A stretch of DNA of 64,000 bases from a bacterium (GCA_027021615.1 JALUTY010000021.1:1-64000), one strand, 5' to 3'. Counted from the stretch's first letter, positions 33,636 to 42,780 are shown. The notes: generated by a model from the letters alone, not told the origin. Numbers and translations: made by a program.

Positions 33636-34829
33636 GTGCCCCACGCGGAACTCATCTGCATCGGTTCGGAGCTCCTTCTGGGTCGCTGGGTCGACACCAA
33701 CGGCCCCTGGCTTGCCCGCGCCCTCGCCTCCCTGGGGGTGAGGGTGGCCCGCAAGTGGGTGGTGGACGACGACGAGGCAGCCATTGCCGAGGCCGTGGTC
33801 CAGGCTGCCGGTGCCAGCGACCTGGTGGTTCTGAGCGGGGGGCTGGGCCCCACCGAAGACGACCGCACCCGCGCGGGGGTGGCCCGGGCCGCCGGTGTCC
33901 CCCTGGAGATGCGACCCGAACTCGTGGAGGAGATCCGTCGGGTCTTCCAGCGTCTGGGGGCCAACATGCCTCCCTCCAACCGGGTCCAGGCCGAGATCCC
34001 GGCGGGGTCCGAGCCGGTTCCCAATCCGTGGGGCACAGCACCGGGGTTCGCCCTGGTTCTCCACGGGGCGTGGGTGGTAGCCCTGCCCGGGGTGCCCCGG
34101 GAGCTCAAGAACCTGTTCCGATCTTGGGTCCTGCCCCGGCTGCAGGATCGCTTGGGCCTGGGCGCGAACGTCACCCGGGTGCTTCGGCTGTCGGGGCTGG
34201 GGGAGAGCGCCGTGGGCGAACGCCTCCGGGACCTCATGGCTGGGCCTCCTGGGGAGACCCGGATTGGATTGCTCTCTTCGCCGGGGGAGGTGCGAGTGGT
34301 GCTGACCGCCCGGGCGGCGGCCGAGCAGGAGGCAGTCAGGCGACTGGCCCGGGTGGAGGCCGAGGTCCGAGGCCGGCTGGGTAAGTTCGTGTTCGGCGCA
34401 GACGACGAGACTCACCCGGTTGTGGCACTCCGGGCCGTGGAGGCCGTGGGGTGGACGCTGGCCGTGTCCGAGGGGTTCTCGGCCGGCACCCTGGCGTCGT
34501 GGCTTCGCAGCACCGGCGCCCCGACCTTCCGGGGTGGAATGGTGCTCGGGCCCGGCAGGATCCGGGCTGTCGGCCCGACCCCCGAGGCCCGCTGTCTCGC
34601 GGTGGCCCGGCGGGCCGCCCGGTGGTTCCGGGCCCACGTGGGGGTGTGCGTGGCCCGGGAGGACGAGCTCGTCCCGGCCGCGGCCGCCGACCGGGTCTGG
34701 ATCGGAGTGACCGCGCCCACAGGGGCTTGGGCCCGGTCGCTGCCGGTGCTTCGGGGCGACGAGTTCGATGCCCAAAGGGCCTGCCACCAGGCCCTGTTCC
34801 ACGTACGGCGCCTGGCAGGCGGCGTTTGA
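33636..34829 (+). CDS. CinA-like protein with degenerate C-terminal amidase
   Basis: A 397-residue protein. The N-terminal MoCF_biosynth domain is intact: ELICIGSELLLGRWVDTN, SGGLGPTEDDRTR, ALPGVPRELKNLF. The C-terminal CinA/PncC domain normally starts with the nicotinamide-mononucleotide deamidase motif AESCTGG; here it reads VSEGFSAGTLAS, so the key serine/cysteine context is lost and activity is doubtful. The start is the GTG at 33636 with GGAGG 12 bases upstream. Canonical CinA is about 410-420 residues, so length is normal. Confidence 0.85.
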   Translation: MPHAELICIGSELLLGRWVDTNGPWLARALASLGVRVARKWVVDDDEAAIAEAVVQAAGASDLVVLSGGLGPTEDDRTRAGVARAAGVPLEMRPELVEEIRRVFQRLGANMPPSNRVQAEIPAGSEPVPNPWGTAPGFALVLHGAWVVALPGVPRELKNLFRSWVLPRLQDRLGLGANVTRVLRLSGLGESAVGERLRDLMAGPPGETRIGLLSSPGEVRVVLTARAAAEQEAVRRLARVEAEVRGRLGKFVFGADDETHPVVALRAVEAVGWTLAVSEGFSAGTLASWLRSTGAPTFRGGMVLGPGRIRAVGPTPEARCLAVARRAARWFRAHVGVCVAREDELVPAAAADRVWIGVTAPTGAWARSLPVLRGDEFDAQRACHQALFHVRRLAGGV

Positions 34830-34832
34830 CCT

Positions 34833-34860
34833 GGAAACCCTGCTGTGCTACCTAGTGGCG
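34833..34860 (+). promoter_or_regulatory. possible sigma-70 promoter of iorAB
   Basis: TTGACC spans the end of the CinA gene, followed by about 17 bases and TACCTA. It would give a short leader before the TTG start of iorA with its GGAGGTGA ribosome site. Weak evidence by eye. Confidence 0.25.
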
Positions 34861-34895
34861 CCTTTCGCCAGCCTTCCCATTGGAGGTGAGGCTTC

Positions 34896-36791
34896 TTGTC
34901 CTTTGACCCCGGTTCTTCCCCGGCGCCGTCGGCCCTGCTCGGCGTGGAGGCGTGTGCCCGGGGCGCGCTCGAGGCCGGCGCCCGACTGGCTACCGGCTAC
35001 CCGGGCACCCCAGCCACGCCGGCCATCGAGTATCTGCTGGCCCAGGCCACGGAGCACCTCTCGGTGGAGTGGGCGGTCAACGAGAAGGTGGCCCTGGAGG
35101 TGGCAGCCGGCCACAGCTGGGCCGGCCTCCGCAGCTTCGTGGCCCTGAAAATGTCGGGGCTCAACGTGGCCTCCGACGCCCTGCTCTCGGTCGCCACGTC
35201 CGGCACCGTGGGCGGTCTGGTGGTGTATGTGGGCGACGATCCCGGAGCCTACTACGGCATGGTGGAGCAGGACAGCCGGCTCTACGCCCGGTTGGCGTTC
35301 CTGCCCATGGTGGAGCCGGGCTGCGAGCCGGACGAGGCTCGCCGTATGACCTGCCACGCGTTCGACGTGTCGGAGGCGGCCGGCACCCCGGTTCTGATCC
35401 GGGGTACCACCACCACGGCCTACACCTGGGGACCGGTGGACCTCGAGCCTTTGGAGAGGGGCTGCCGGACACCCCGGGTCCCGTTTGACATCGACCGGTA
35501 CACCAAGGCCGGCGCAGCCCGATGCCGACGCCAGCACCGACAGGCCCTGGCCCGGATGGCCGAGGCTGCCCGGCTCCTGGACCCCTGGAACCAGGAGGTC
35601 CTGGGGCACGGGGACCTGGGGGTGATTGCACCGGCGTCGGTGTGGGGTTATGTGGCTGAGGCCGTGGAGCGGCTACCCGGGAACGAGCGGCCCCACCTGC
35701 TCCGGATCGCCGTAGTGCACCCGTTGCCCGAGGAGCGGATCCTGGGCCTCCTGAGCCGGTGCCGGCGGGTCCTGGTGGTGGAGGAGCTCGATCCGCTCAT
35801 CGAGGAGCGGGTCCGTTCCCTGGCCGCCGAGCTGCCGCGTCCCCCGCGGATTCTCGGGAAGCGCCAGGGGCTCACGCCCGAGGTGGGAGACCTGGACCCG
35901 GACGCCGTGTCGGCCGCCCTGGATCACCTGCTGGACCGGGAGCCCCAGCGCCGCGCCCCCCGCCGGTCGGCGAACCTACCTCCGAGCCTGGCTCCTCGGC
36001 TCCTCACCTTCTGCCCGGGCTGCCCCCATCGATCGGCCTACGTGGCGCTGGAGCGGGCCATCGCTCGGGCCGGGTACCGGAAGGACGAGGTGATCGTTAC
36101 CGGCGACATCGGCTGCACCATCCTGGGCATGAACCCGCCCCACAGCCTGTGCCGGACCGAGGTGGCCATGGGCTCGAGCATCGCTGTGGCCGAAGGGTTC
36201 GTGCGGGCCGGGGTCGAGGCCCCCGTGGTCGCGGTGATCGGGGACAGCACCTTCTTCCACGCGGGGATCCCACCCCTGCTCAACGCGGCCACCAAGAACG
36301 TCCGTCTCACCGTTCTGGTGCTGGACAACCACCACGCGGCCATGACCGGTTTCCAGCCCTCCCCCACCCAGCACCGCCCCATCCCCGGAGCCCCTGCCCA
36401 GCCTCTCAGCATCGAGGAGCTGGCCCGGGCCGCCCGGGTACGACGGGTGCGCAAGACGTTGCCCTACTTCACCCGCCGGCTGTCGCGGGTGCTCGCAACG
36501 GCCCTGCGATCTCCCGGGGTGCAGGTGGTGGTGGCCGAAGCCCCCTGTGTGCGTCGGTCCACGGCCCGGGTGGTGATCCCGTACCAGGTACGGCCCGACC
36601 GGTGCGTGGGCTCAGAACGGTGCCGGCCCTCGTGCCTCGAAGCCGTCAACTGCCCGGCCCTGGAGACAAACGGCGGGGAGACCGAGGTTTGGATCGATGC
36701 CGACCGATGCCTGGGGTGCGGGCTGTGCGCCGAGGCGTGCCCCCGCCGGGCGATCCGGCGACGCATCCGATCCCGGAGGCGGCTCCCGTGA
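34896..36791 (+). CDS. iorA: indolepyruvate ferredoxin oxidoreductase, alpha subunit
   Basis: A 631-residue thiamine-pyrophosphate enzyme. The pyrimidine-binding half runs from GVEACARGALEAGARLATGY; the TPP/Mg region is in GDIGCTILGMNPPHSL and VIGDSTFFHAG. The C-terminus has one standard ferredoxin motif (CLGCGLCAEACPRRAI) and one irregular cluster (C-x5-C-x3-C-x5-CP in CVGSERCRPSCLEAVNCP). With IorB it oxidises aryl pyruvates to aryl acetyl-CoA, reducing ferredoxin, in amino acid fermentation or aryl acid assimilation. The start is a TTG with GGAGGTGA seven bases upstream. Confidence 0.93.
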   Translation: MSFDPGSSPAPSALLGVEACARGALEAGARLATGYPGTPATPAIEYLLAQATEHLSVEWAVNEKVALEVAAGHSWAGLRSFVALKMSGLNVASDALLSVATSGTVGGLVVYVGDDPGAYYGMVEQDSRLYARLAFLPMVEPGCEPDEARRMTCHAFDVSEAAGTPVLIRGTTTTAYTWGPVDLEPLERGCRTPRVPFDIDRYTKAGAARCRRQHRQALARMAEAARLLDPWNQEVLGHGDLGVIAPASVWGYVAEAVERLPGNERPHLLRIAVVHPLPEERILGLLSRCRRVLVVEELDPLIEERVRSLAAELPRPPRILGKRQGLTPEVGDLDPDAVSAALDHLLDREPQRRAPRRSANLPPSLAPRLLTFCPGCPHRSAYVALERAIARAGYRKDEVIVTGDIGCTILGMNPPHSLCRTEVAMGSSIAVAEGFVRAGVEAPVVAVIGDSTFFHAGIPPLLNAATKNVRLTVLVLDNHHAAMTGFQPSPTQHRPIPGAPAQPLSIEELARAARVRRVRKTLPYFTRRLSRVLATALRSPGVQVVVAEAPCVRRSTARVVIPYQVRPDRCVGSERCRPSCLEAVNCPALETNGGETEVWIDADRCLGCGLCAEACPRRAIRRRIRSRRRLP

Positions 36792-37378
36792 ACCTGGACG
36801 TGGTGGTCTGCGGAGTGGGGGGCCAGGGTGTGGTGACCCTGGGGAGGGTGGTGGCCGGGGCGGCCCTGCGCGAGGGGTACGACGTGCGCCTGCTGGGCCA
36901 GTCGGGCCTGAGCCAGGTGGGGGCCCCGGTCATGGTCCACCTTCGGATCGGAGCCCCGGCCGGTCCCAGCCCCAAGGTCCCCCTGGGCGCGGCCGACGTG
37001 GTCATCGGCCTCGAGCGGATGGAGGCCCTGAAGCTGGCCCCCTACCTCCGGCAGGGAGGTACCGCCCTGCTGTCGGACGAGGCGGTCCGGCCCTACGAGG
37101 CCCGATTCCGACCCCAGAGGTATCCGGACCGGCAGTGCGTGGAGGCCGCGTTCTCCGGCGAACGGGTGCTCTGGATCCCCGCCCTGGATCTCGCCCGCCG
37201 CCACGGCCCCCCGGCCTATGTGGGGGCTGTGATGGCCGGGGCCCTGGCGTCCGTATCGAACGTGGTGGATCGGGACCAGCTGGTGCTGGCGCTTCGGGCC
37301 GAGCGCCCCCAAGAGGCGGACGCAGAGGTCGAGGCCTTTTTCGCAGGCTACGAGTTCCTGACCGGAGCCGACGACTGA
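36788..37378 (+). CDS. iorB: indolepyruvate oxidoreductase, beta (gamma-type) subunit
   Basis: A 196-residue protein of the pyruvate/ketoisovalerate oxidoreductase gamma family: VVVCGVGGQGVVTLGRVVA at the N-terminus, QSGLSQVGAPVMVHLRIG and ADVVIGLERMEALK. It forms the second subunit of the IorAB complex. Its GTG start overlaps the TGA of iorA (GTGA), which couples their translation and supports equal production. Confidence 0.92.
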   Translation: MNLDVVVCGVGGQGVVTLGRVVAGAALREGYDVRLLGQSGLSQVGAPVMVHLRIGAPAGPSPKVPLGAADVVIGLERMEALKLAPYLRQGGTALLSDEAVRPYEARFRPQRYPDRQCVEAAFSGERVLWIPALDLARRHGPPAYVGAVMAGALASVSNVVDRDQLVLALRAERPQEADAEVEAFFAGYEFLTGADD

Positions 37379-37402
37379 GTCCGGACACCCCACCGCCGGG
37401 GC

Positions 37403-38677
37403 TCAGGCCGCGGCCCGCGCCTCCCCCCCTACCCCCAGCACCGCTTCCACGTCGATCCCGGACTGGGCCGCGGCCAGGGTCGTGGCAATGGTCCGGGCGA
37501 ACGGCTTCTCCCCCTCGGGATCGGGCTCGGTGAGGTCTGCGTCTACGGGCGGGGTGAGCGGCTCCCCCGTGGCCTTTCGCACCAACCGCACCCAGGGCCG
37601 GATCAGCTCGGCGTGGTTCTGGCGACACACCACCCCCACCTCCCCCGTGTCCAGGCGCACCACCGACCCGATCGGGTAGATGCCCACACACTGGATGAAC
37701 TTCTGGACGAACACCGGATAGAAGTCGGTCTTGGACCACTCGTAGATCTTCTGCAGGGCCTGGTGGCTCGGCATGCCCTTGTGGTACACGCGGTCCGATG
37801 TGATGGCGTCGTACACGTCCACGATGGCCGCGATCAGGCCGAACTTGCCGATGGCCATGCCCGAGACCCCCCGGGGATAGCCGCGACCGTTGAACCGCTC
37901 GTGGTGGTTCAGGGCCACGGCAGCGCTCTCGTTGGGCACATTGCGGGTGTCCATCAGGATCTTGGCGCCGTGGAGCGTGTGGGTCTTCATCACGGCGAAC
38001 TCTTCGGCCGTCAGCCGGCCCGGCTTGTTCAAAATCTGCTCCGGCACCCGCATCTTGCCCACGTCGTGGAGGATCGCCCCGACCCCCAGGCGCCGCAGCT
38101 CCTCCTTCACGATCCCCAGGTGCCGTCCCAAGGCCAAGGCCAGCACGCTCACGTTCACCGAGTGCTGGAACGTGTAGTCGTCGAAGCTTTTGAGGCGCGA
38201 CAGACTGGTGATGGCGTCGGGGTTGCGGAAGATCGAGTCCACCATCTTGTCCACGGTCTCGGCGGCCCGCTCGCCGTCGATGCTCCTGCCCATGCGGGCG
38301 TCGTGGAGCAGGTCCTTCACCAGTTCTTTGGCCTCGGCATAGACCACCTTGGCCCGACGGACCTCCTCCTCGAAGGCGGCCTGCTCCTTGGAAAGCCGCA
38401 TCGGGGGCTCGCCCGACCCCTCCGCGGCTACCTCCTGCTCCATCCGCTGCCGGACCTCCGCGTCCGCCTCCTCCACCGGCACGGCCCGGACGCTGTCCTT
38501 CCCTTTGGCCGTATTGATGTACACCTCTTGGATCCCGTGCTCCCGGACGAGATCGATCTCCTTGGCGCTGCGTATCTTCTTCTTGTTGCTCAGGAAGGGG
38601 TGGTCCATCCAGGGGACGTTGAAGTCCTCGACGAACATCCCCACCTCCAGGTCTTTCACCGCAATCTTCTTGATCAT
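37403..38677 (-). CDS. HD-GYP domain cyclic-di-GMP phosphodiesterase with DUF3391 N-terminus
   Basis: A 424-residue protein. Residues 1-60 (IAVKDLEVGMFVEDFNVPWMDHPF) form a DUF3391 domain. The HD-GYP domain has His204-Asp205 in ILHDVGKMRVPEQILNKPG and HHERFNGRGYP at 258-268, with Asn in place of the usual Asp in the 'DG' pair, a change seen in other DUF3391 proteins. It should break down cyclic di-GMP to GMP or pGpG and may oppose the GGDEF protein at 13193. The ATG at 38677 has GAGGGG upstream; 50 extra bases could encode an N-terminal extension. Confidence 0.9.
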   Translation of the reverse strand: MIKKIAVKDLEVGMFVEDFNVPWMDHPFLSNKKKIRSAKEIDLVREHGIQEVYINTAKGKDSVRAVPVEEADAEVRQRMEQEVAAEGSGEPPMRLSKEQAAFEEEVRRAKVVYAEAKELVKDLLHDARMGRSIDGERAAETVDKMVDSIFRNPDAITSLSRLKSFDDYTFQHSVNVSVLALALGRHLGIVKEELRRLGVGAILHDVGKMRVPEQILNKPGRLTAEEFAVMKTHTLHGAKILMDTRNVPNESAAVALNHHERFNGRGYPRGVSGMAIGKFGLIAAIVDVYDAITSDRVYHKGMPSHQALQKIYEWSKTDFYPVFVQKFIQCVGIYPIGSVVRLDTGEVGVVCRQNHAELIRPWVRLVRKATGEPLTPPVDADLTEPDPEGEKPFARTIATTLAAAQSGIDVEAVLGVGGEARAAA

Positions 38678-38753
38678 GGTCAACCCCTCGAACGCCCCTC
38701 GTCCCGAACCTCTCTTACGGATCGGCACGGCCCGCCGAGCCTTGAGACGCGAC

Positions 38754-38783
38754 TTGACACCCTCCCGGAAGGGCGGGTATCAA
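38754..38783 (+). promoter_or_regulatory. sigma-70-type promoter of the TPR gene
   Basis: TTGACA (38754-38759), an 18-base spacer and TATCAA (38778-38783). The spacer contains a small inverted repeat, ccctcccggaagggcggg, that could be an operator. The transcript would begin about 80 bases before the ATG. Confidence 0.45.
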
Positions 38784-38868
38784 GCCTTTTCCCGTGCGAG
38801 AACCGGCCCCGGTCCGCTCGGCTCCTGCCGGGAGTTGGCCCCGGCAACACGTTCAGGGAGGAGTACGG

Positions 38869-39471
38869 ATGTCGCAGCCCAAGAAGGTGAACCTGGATCA
38901 GGCCGTCATCTGGGCGGTGGGGTGCCTGGTGGTGGGCTTCGTGGTGGGCATCGTGTCGGGCTACTTCGTCGCCCGCACACCGGGGCCCAGGCCCGCTCCG
39001 GTGACCCAGCCCGCCCCGGCGGTTGCCCCACCCTCGTCCACCCTGGGGAGCCTTACGGTGGAGATCCGGGAGCTCAGGAACATCCTGAAGAACGACCCCA
39101 CAAACCGGACCGCGTGGGTGCGGCTGGGGAACCTCTACTTCGACACCGATCAGTACATGGAGGCGATCGACGCCTACACCAAGGCCTTGGAGCTTGACCC
39201 CAACGACCCTGACGTGATCACCGACCGGGGCATCATGTACCGCCGCATCGGTGACTTCCAGAAGGCGGTGGAAGAGTTTCGCCGGGCTGCCGAGCTGGAC
39301 CCGTCCCACCTGAACAGCCTGCTGAACCTGGGGGTGGTGCTCCGGTACGATCTCAACGACCTCGAGGGCGCCATGAAGGCGTGGCAGCGGTACCTGGAGC
39401 GCAAGCCTCCGGCAGAGATGGCCGGGAAGATCCGGGCCGAGATCGCGGCGATCCGCAAACAGCTACCTTAA
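38869..39471 (+). CDS. membrane-anchored TPR protein
   Basis: A 200-residue protein with an N-terminal membrane helix (AVIWAVGCLVVGFVVGIVSG), a proline-rich linker and three to four TPR motifs (AWVRLGNLYFDTDQYMEAID, RGIMYRRIGDFQKAVEEF, LLNLGVVLRYDLNDLEGAMK). Such NlpI/CycH-like proteins act as scaffolds in the periplasm or, if reversed, the cytoplasm. GGGAGGAG is six bases before the ATG. A strong terminator follows the stop by 2 bp. Confidence 0.82.
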   Translation: MSQPKKVNLDQAVIWAVGCLVVGFVVGIVSGYFVARTPGPRPAPVTQPAPAVAPPSSTLGSLTVEIRELRNILKNDPTNRTAWVRLGNLYFDTDQYMEAIDAYTKALELDPNDPDVITDRGIMYRRIGDFQKAVEEFRRAAELDPSHLNSLLNLGVVLRYDLNDLEGAMKAWQRYLERKPPAEMAGKIRAEIAAIRKQLP

Positions 39472-39472
39472 A

Positions 39473-39507
39473 GAAACCGGGCCGTCCTTTTAGGACGGCC
39501 CGGTTTC
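39473..39507. terminator. bidirectional hairpin terminator
   Basis: GAAACCGGGCCGTCC and GGACGGCCCGGTTTC form a perfect 15-bp stem with loop tttta, between the TPR gene (plus) and pyrK (minus). There is no T-run of note, so its efficiency is uncertain. Confidence 0.7.
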
Positions 39508-39629
39508 CGAAAGGAGGAGGAAGAGAGGAGGCTGGTCGCAAGCCACCGGCCTTGCCCTAGGAGATCGGCCCCTCGCGGTCTCGACTTTAGACGAAATTCG
39601 TTCCAAAGGCTTTTTTCCGGCCACGGACC

Positions 39630-40415
39630 TCATCCTCCTACGCTGGCGATCCACGCGATCTGGCTTCCCCGGAACACCGGGCCGTCCTTGCACACCCTCA
39701 GGTAGCCTCCCCCGGCCGCGGGCACCACGCACCCCAAGCACGCCCCCACCCCGCAGGCCATGTGGGCCTCCAGGGAGACCTCGCACCCCACCCCGTGGCT
39801 CGCACACAGGTCCACCACCGCCCGGAGCATAGGCATGGGGCCACACGCGTACACCCGGGCCGGGCCGCCGACCTCCCGCAGGACCCGCTCCAGCGAAGCG
39901 GTCACCAGGCCCATGCGGCCTAGGCTTCCGTCCTCGGTGACCAGCTCGCACGGCACGGACAGGCACGCGAAGTCCCCATGGCACAGCAGGTCCCGGTCGG
40001 ACCGGGCTCCCAGCACCAGCCGCGGCCGTACCCCGCGGTCCAGAAACGACTCGGCCAGGAACAGGAGAGGGGCCACCCCCACCCCCCCGCCCACCAAGAT
40101 CGGGGCCTCCGCATCCAGGGAGAAGCCCCTGCCGAGGGGGCCCAGCACGTCCACCCGGTCCCCCACGTGGCGGCGGGCCAGCATGGAGGTCCCCCGGCCT
40201 GCGACCCGGAACAGCACCTCGAACTCGCCGCCGGTCAGGGGGTCCACCCGGTGGATGCTGAACGGCCGCCGCAGCAGCGGGTCGATGCCCTCCCCCACCT
40301 GGAGCATCACGAACTGCCCCGGCTCGGCCCCGAACGGCTCGGCCGGACGAAGCCGCAACCGGTAGTACTCTCCGCCGAGGGCCTCCCGGTACACCACCCA
40401 CGCCCGATCGTCCAT
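39630..40415 (-). CDS. pyrK: dihydroorotate dehydrogenase electron transfer subunit
   Basis: A 261-residue flavoprotein with FAD-binding (LLRRPFSIHRVD, GRGTSMLA) and NAD-binding (ILVGGGVGVAPLLFLA) parts. The C-terminus has the 2Fe-2S motif CGVGACLGCVV and the distal Cys in VCKDGPVF. It passes electrons from PyrD (type 1B) to NAD. No pyrD gene follows in the window. The gene overlaps nothing but starts 3 bp after the rimI stop; the heptamer array at 40435-40462 lies in rimI's 3' end just upstream of its ribosome site. Confidence 0.92.
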   Translation of the reverse strand: MDDRAWVVYREALGGEYYRLRLRPAEPFGAEPGQFVMLQVGEGIDPLLRRPFSIHRVDPLTGGEFEVLFRVAGRGTSMLARRHVGDRVDVLGPLGRGFSLDAEAPILVGGGVGVAPLLFLAESFLDRGVRPRLVLGARSDRDLLCHGDFACLSVPCELVTEDGSLGRMGLVTASLERVLREVGGPARVYACGPMPMLRAVVDLCASHGVGCEVSLEAHMACGVGACLGCVVPAAGGGYLRVCKDGPVFRGSQIAWIASVGG

Positions 40416-40418
40416 GGC

Positions 40419-40937
40419 TCACTCTCCGTGACTTCGATCGTCGGTCGCCGGTCGTCGGTCAGCGGCACCCCCAGCGACCAGATCCCGGATCATCACCACA
40501 GCATCCTCGCCCGTGTCCGGGTAGTATCCCGGCCGCCGCCCCACCGGCTCGAACCCCAGCCCTCGGTAGAAAGCCTGGCCGCTTTCGTTGGAGGCCCGGA
40601 CCTCGAGGAACACGAACTCCACCCCCTCGGCCCGCATCCTGTCCTGCGCCTCCCGCACCAGGCGGGCCCCGATGCCCCGTCTGCGCCATTCCGGGAGTAC
40701 GGCCAGGTCGAGCAGGTGACAGAGCCCCCCCTGGACCGCGTAGAGGAGGTGGGCCACGAGCCTCCCCTCAGGGGTCTCCGCGCCCAAGGCCAGGCAGAAT
40801 CGACTGTGGAGCACGTCCCGAACTGTTCCCGGGTCCCACGGGTGCTCGAAGCTCGCTGCCTCGACGCGGAGCACCTCGAGCCATCGGGACGGGGGCACCC
40901 CCACGATCCGCACCGCGGGGTCATCGGTCACGGGCAT
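40419..40937 (-). CDS. rimI: ribosomal-protein-alanine N-acetyltransferase RimI
   Basis: A 172-residue GNAT enzyme that acetylates the N-terminus of ribosomal protein S18. HLLDLAVLPEWRRRGIGARL (acetyl-CoA loop R-R-G-I-G-A) and VFLEVRASNESGQAFYRGLGF are the RimI motifs. Start ATG at 40937; a GTG at 40931 is possible. The C-terminal residues DRRPATDDRS are translated from the heptamer array (40435-40462), an addition not part of the enzyme fold. It overlaps the TPR gene by 17 bp at its start. Confidence 0.87.
   Translation of the reverse strand: MPVTDDPAVRIVGVPPSRWLEVLRVEAASFEHPWDPGTVRDVLHSRFCLALGAETPEGRLVAHLLYAVQGGLCHLLDLAVLPEWRRRGIGARLVREAQDRMRAEGVEFVFLEVRASNESGQAFYRGLGFEPVGRRPGYYPDTGEDAVVMIRDLVAGGAADRRPATDDRSHGE
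40435..40462 (-). repeat. CGGTCNN heptamer array, 4 units, inside the rimI 3' end
   Basis: Units cgatcgt, cggtcgc, cggtcgt, cggtcag. It lies 20 bp upstream of the pyrK start and is translated as the RimI tail. Confidence 0.85.
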
Positions 40938-42780
40938 CCGCCTGGAGCTCCCCGACCCGTTTGCGCACCCACGCCCCGGCCTCCGGGCCAAGCCCCGCCC
41001 CGAGCGCTGCCCGGTACCGCGCCAGGGCCTCCCCGGCCCGTCCGGCCTGGTCGGCCTGCACACCCAGCCGCAACAGGGCGCGGCCCCGTTGGGGGCCGGG
41101 CCGGGCCGCCACGGCCTCCCACACCCGACGCGCATCATCGAGCCGCCCCGTGCGAGCCAGGGCCTCGGCCTGGCGCAGCTCGGCCGCGCCCGAAGGGTCG
41201 GCCTGGCGGGCACCCCGGGACCACCGAAGCACCTCGCGCCAGTTTTCCGAGCGAAACGCCTTGACCTGAAGCGCCAGGGCGGCCCGGGCACCCTCCGGGG
41301 TATCGGCGTGGCGTTCCGCCAGCCTGCGACGAAGCTCCGCAGCACGGTCGGAGTCGCCGACCGCCTCGGCATGGGCCGCGGCCCGCTCCAGGAGCGCCGG
41401 CACCTCGGCCGGAGGAGCCGCCCCGGCCGCCCTCTCGGCGAACCGAGCGGCACGGGCCGAGTCTCCGAGCGCCTCGGCCGCAGCCAGGGCCACCAGCCAA
41501 GCCGCAGCCGGGCTCTCCGCCCCGAGAATCGGCTCGATGCGCCGGAGCGTCTCCCCGGGCTTCCCCCGCTCCAGCAGCACCCGCGCCGCCCCGAGCCGAG
41601 CCGCCCGTCCCAGGGGGCCCTCCGGCGCGATCGCGTCCCACAGCTCCACCGCCGCCTGCCAGCGGCCCTCACGCAGGGCATCCTCGGCCAGGGCCCAGCG
41701 GGCCCGGTCCAGCTCTTCGCGGGGCACCCGTGCCCCGGCGTCAAGAAGGGCGCGGCCGTGCCTTCGGACCGCCTCGGGATCCCCGAGCTTTCGCGCCAAG
41801 GCAAACGCTGCTCGGTGGACCTCGATGGCCCTGGTGCCGGTCACCCCGGCTTCGAGAGATCCTTCCAAGTGCCGCAGGCCTCCCCGCAGGTCCCCCGATT
41901 TCCGGGCAAGATCTGCCAGGAGCAGATGCGCCGAGACGGCGTCCTCCCCCTTTGGCACCAACGCCAGGAGTGCCCCCAGGGCCTTTGCCGCGGCCCGGGG
42001 CTCCTCTGCATCTGCCAACGACCTTCCCTGGGCCAGAAGCGCCTGGGCCCTCTCCTCCCGATCGGGGGTCCACCGGGCCACCCGTTCCCAGAAGAACGCC
42101 TGGTCCCGAGGGGTCGACGCCACGGACGCCCCGGCCCGAGACAGGGACAGGCGTGCCTCCGGGTCCCCTGGCACCGCCGGGTCGGCCAGGGCCTCCCGGG
42201 CGGTCTCGAGCACGGCCGTCGGGTCGCCCTGCTCCTGCAGGGCGCGAACGAGCCCGAGCCAGGCCGAGGGACGCCGGGGGTCGCCCTCTGCCTCCGCCAG
42301 GAACGCCCGGTACTGCTCGGCGGCGTCTTTCCACCGCCCCAGCGCCTGCGCGGAGGCAGCAGCCAGGAGTCGCGCATCCTTTCTCAGCCCCCCCCCTCCC
42401 GCAGCGAAGTATCGGGTAAGGTGCTCCCAGGCCACTGCGTGACGCCCCTCCCCGGCCTCGAGCCATCCAAGCCAGTACTCCGCCTCGATTTCGCCTCGCT
42501 CGACCAAACGCTCCAAGGCCCACCGAGCGCCGTCCGGGTTCTTCCGGGCCACCTCGGCCCGGAAAAGGAGGTCCAGAAGATCCGGCAGATTTGGATCCTC
42601 TGGCTCGGCCTCGGCATAAGCCCGGAGCTCCTCGGCCGCCAACCCGTAAAACCCGTCACGGTACGCTTGCAGGCCCACCTCCAGGCGTTCGCGGGCGCCT
42701 GCGAACGCCCCGCTCCACGCCCAAGCGACAAGGGCCGCGGCGAACGCGGCCCTCCTGATCCGGCAGCCGGTCCTACCCAC
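40921..42780 (-). CDS. secreted or periplasmic TPR-repeat protein (619 aa)
   Basis: A signal peptide (AAFAAALVAWAWSGAFAGA) is followed by about 590 residues of TPR and TPR-like helix pairs (YRDGFYGLAAEELRAYAEA, DGARWALERLVERGEIEAEY and others to the end). No other domain is seen. Proteins of this kind are scaffolds for envelope complexes, for example in outer-membrane assembly or secretion (BamD- or TolA-associated types). It lies upstream of rimI and overlaps it. Alanine, arginine and glutamate dominate, as expected in GC-rich coding. Confidence 0.8.
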   Translation of the reverse strand: MGRTGCRIRRAAFAAALVAWAWSGAFAGARERLEVGLQAYRDGFYGLAAEELRAYAEAEPEDPNLPDLLDLLFRAEVARKNPDGARWALERLVERGEIEAEYWLGWLEAGEGRHAVAWEHLTRYFAAGGGGLRKDARLLAAASAQALGRWKDAAEQYRAFLAEAEGDPRRPSAWLGLVRALQEQGDPTAVLETAREALADPAVPGDPEARLSLSRAGASVASTPRDQAFFWERVARWTPDREERAQALLAQGRSLADAEEPRAAAKALGALLALVPKGEDAVSAHLLLADLARKSGDLRGGLRHLEGSLEAGVTGTRAIEVHRAAFALARKLGDPEAVRRHGRALLDAGARVPREELDRARWALAEDALREGRWQAAVELWDAIAPEGPLGRAARLGAARVLLERGKPGETLRRIEPILGAESPAAAWLVALAAAEALGDSARAARFAERAAGAAPPAEVPALLERAAAHAEAVGDSDRAAELRRRLAERHADTPEGARAALALQVKAFRSENWREVLRWSRGARQADPSGAAELRQAEALARTGRLDDARRVWEAVAARPGPQRGRALLRLGVQADQAGRAGEALARYRAALGAGLGPEAGAWVRKRVGELQADARDR

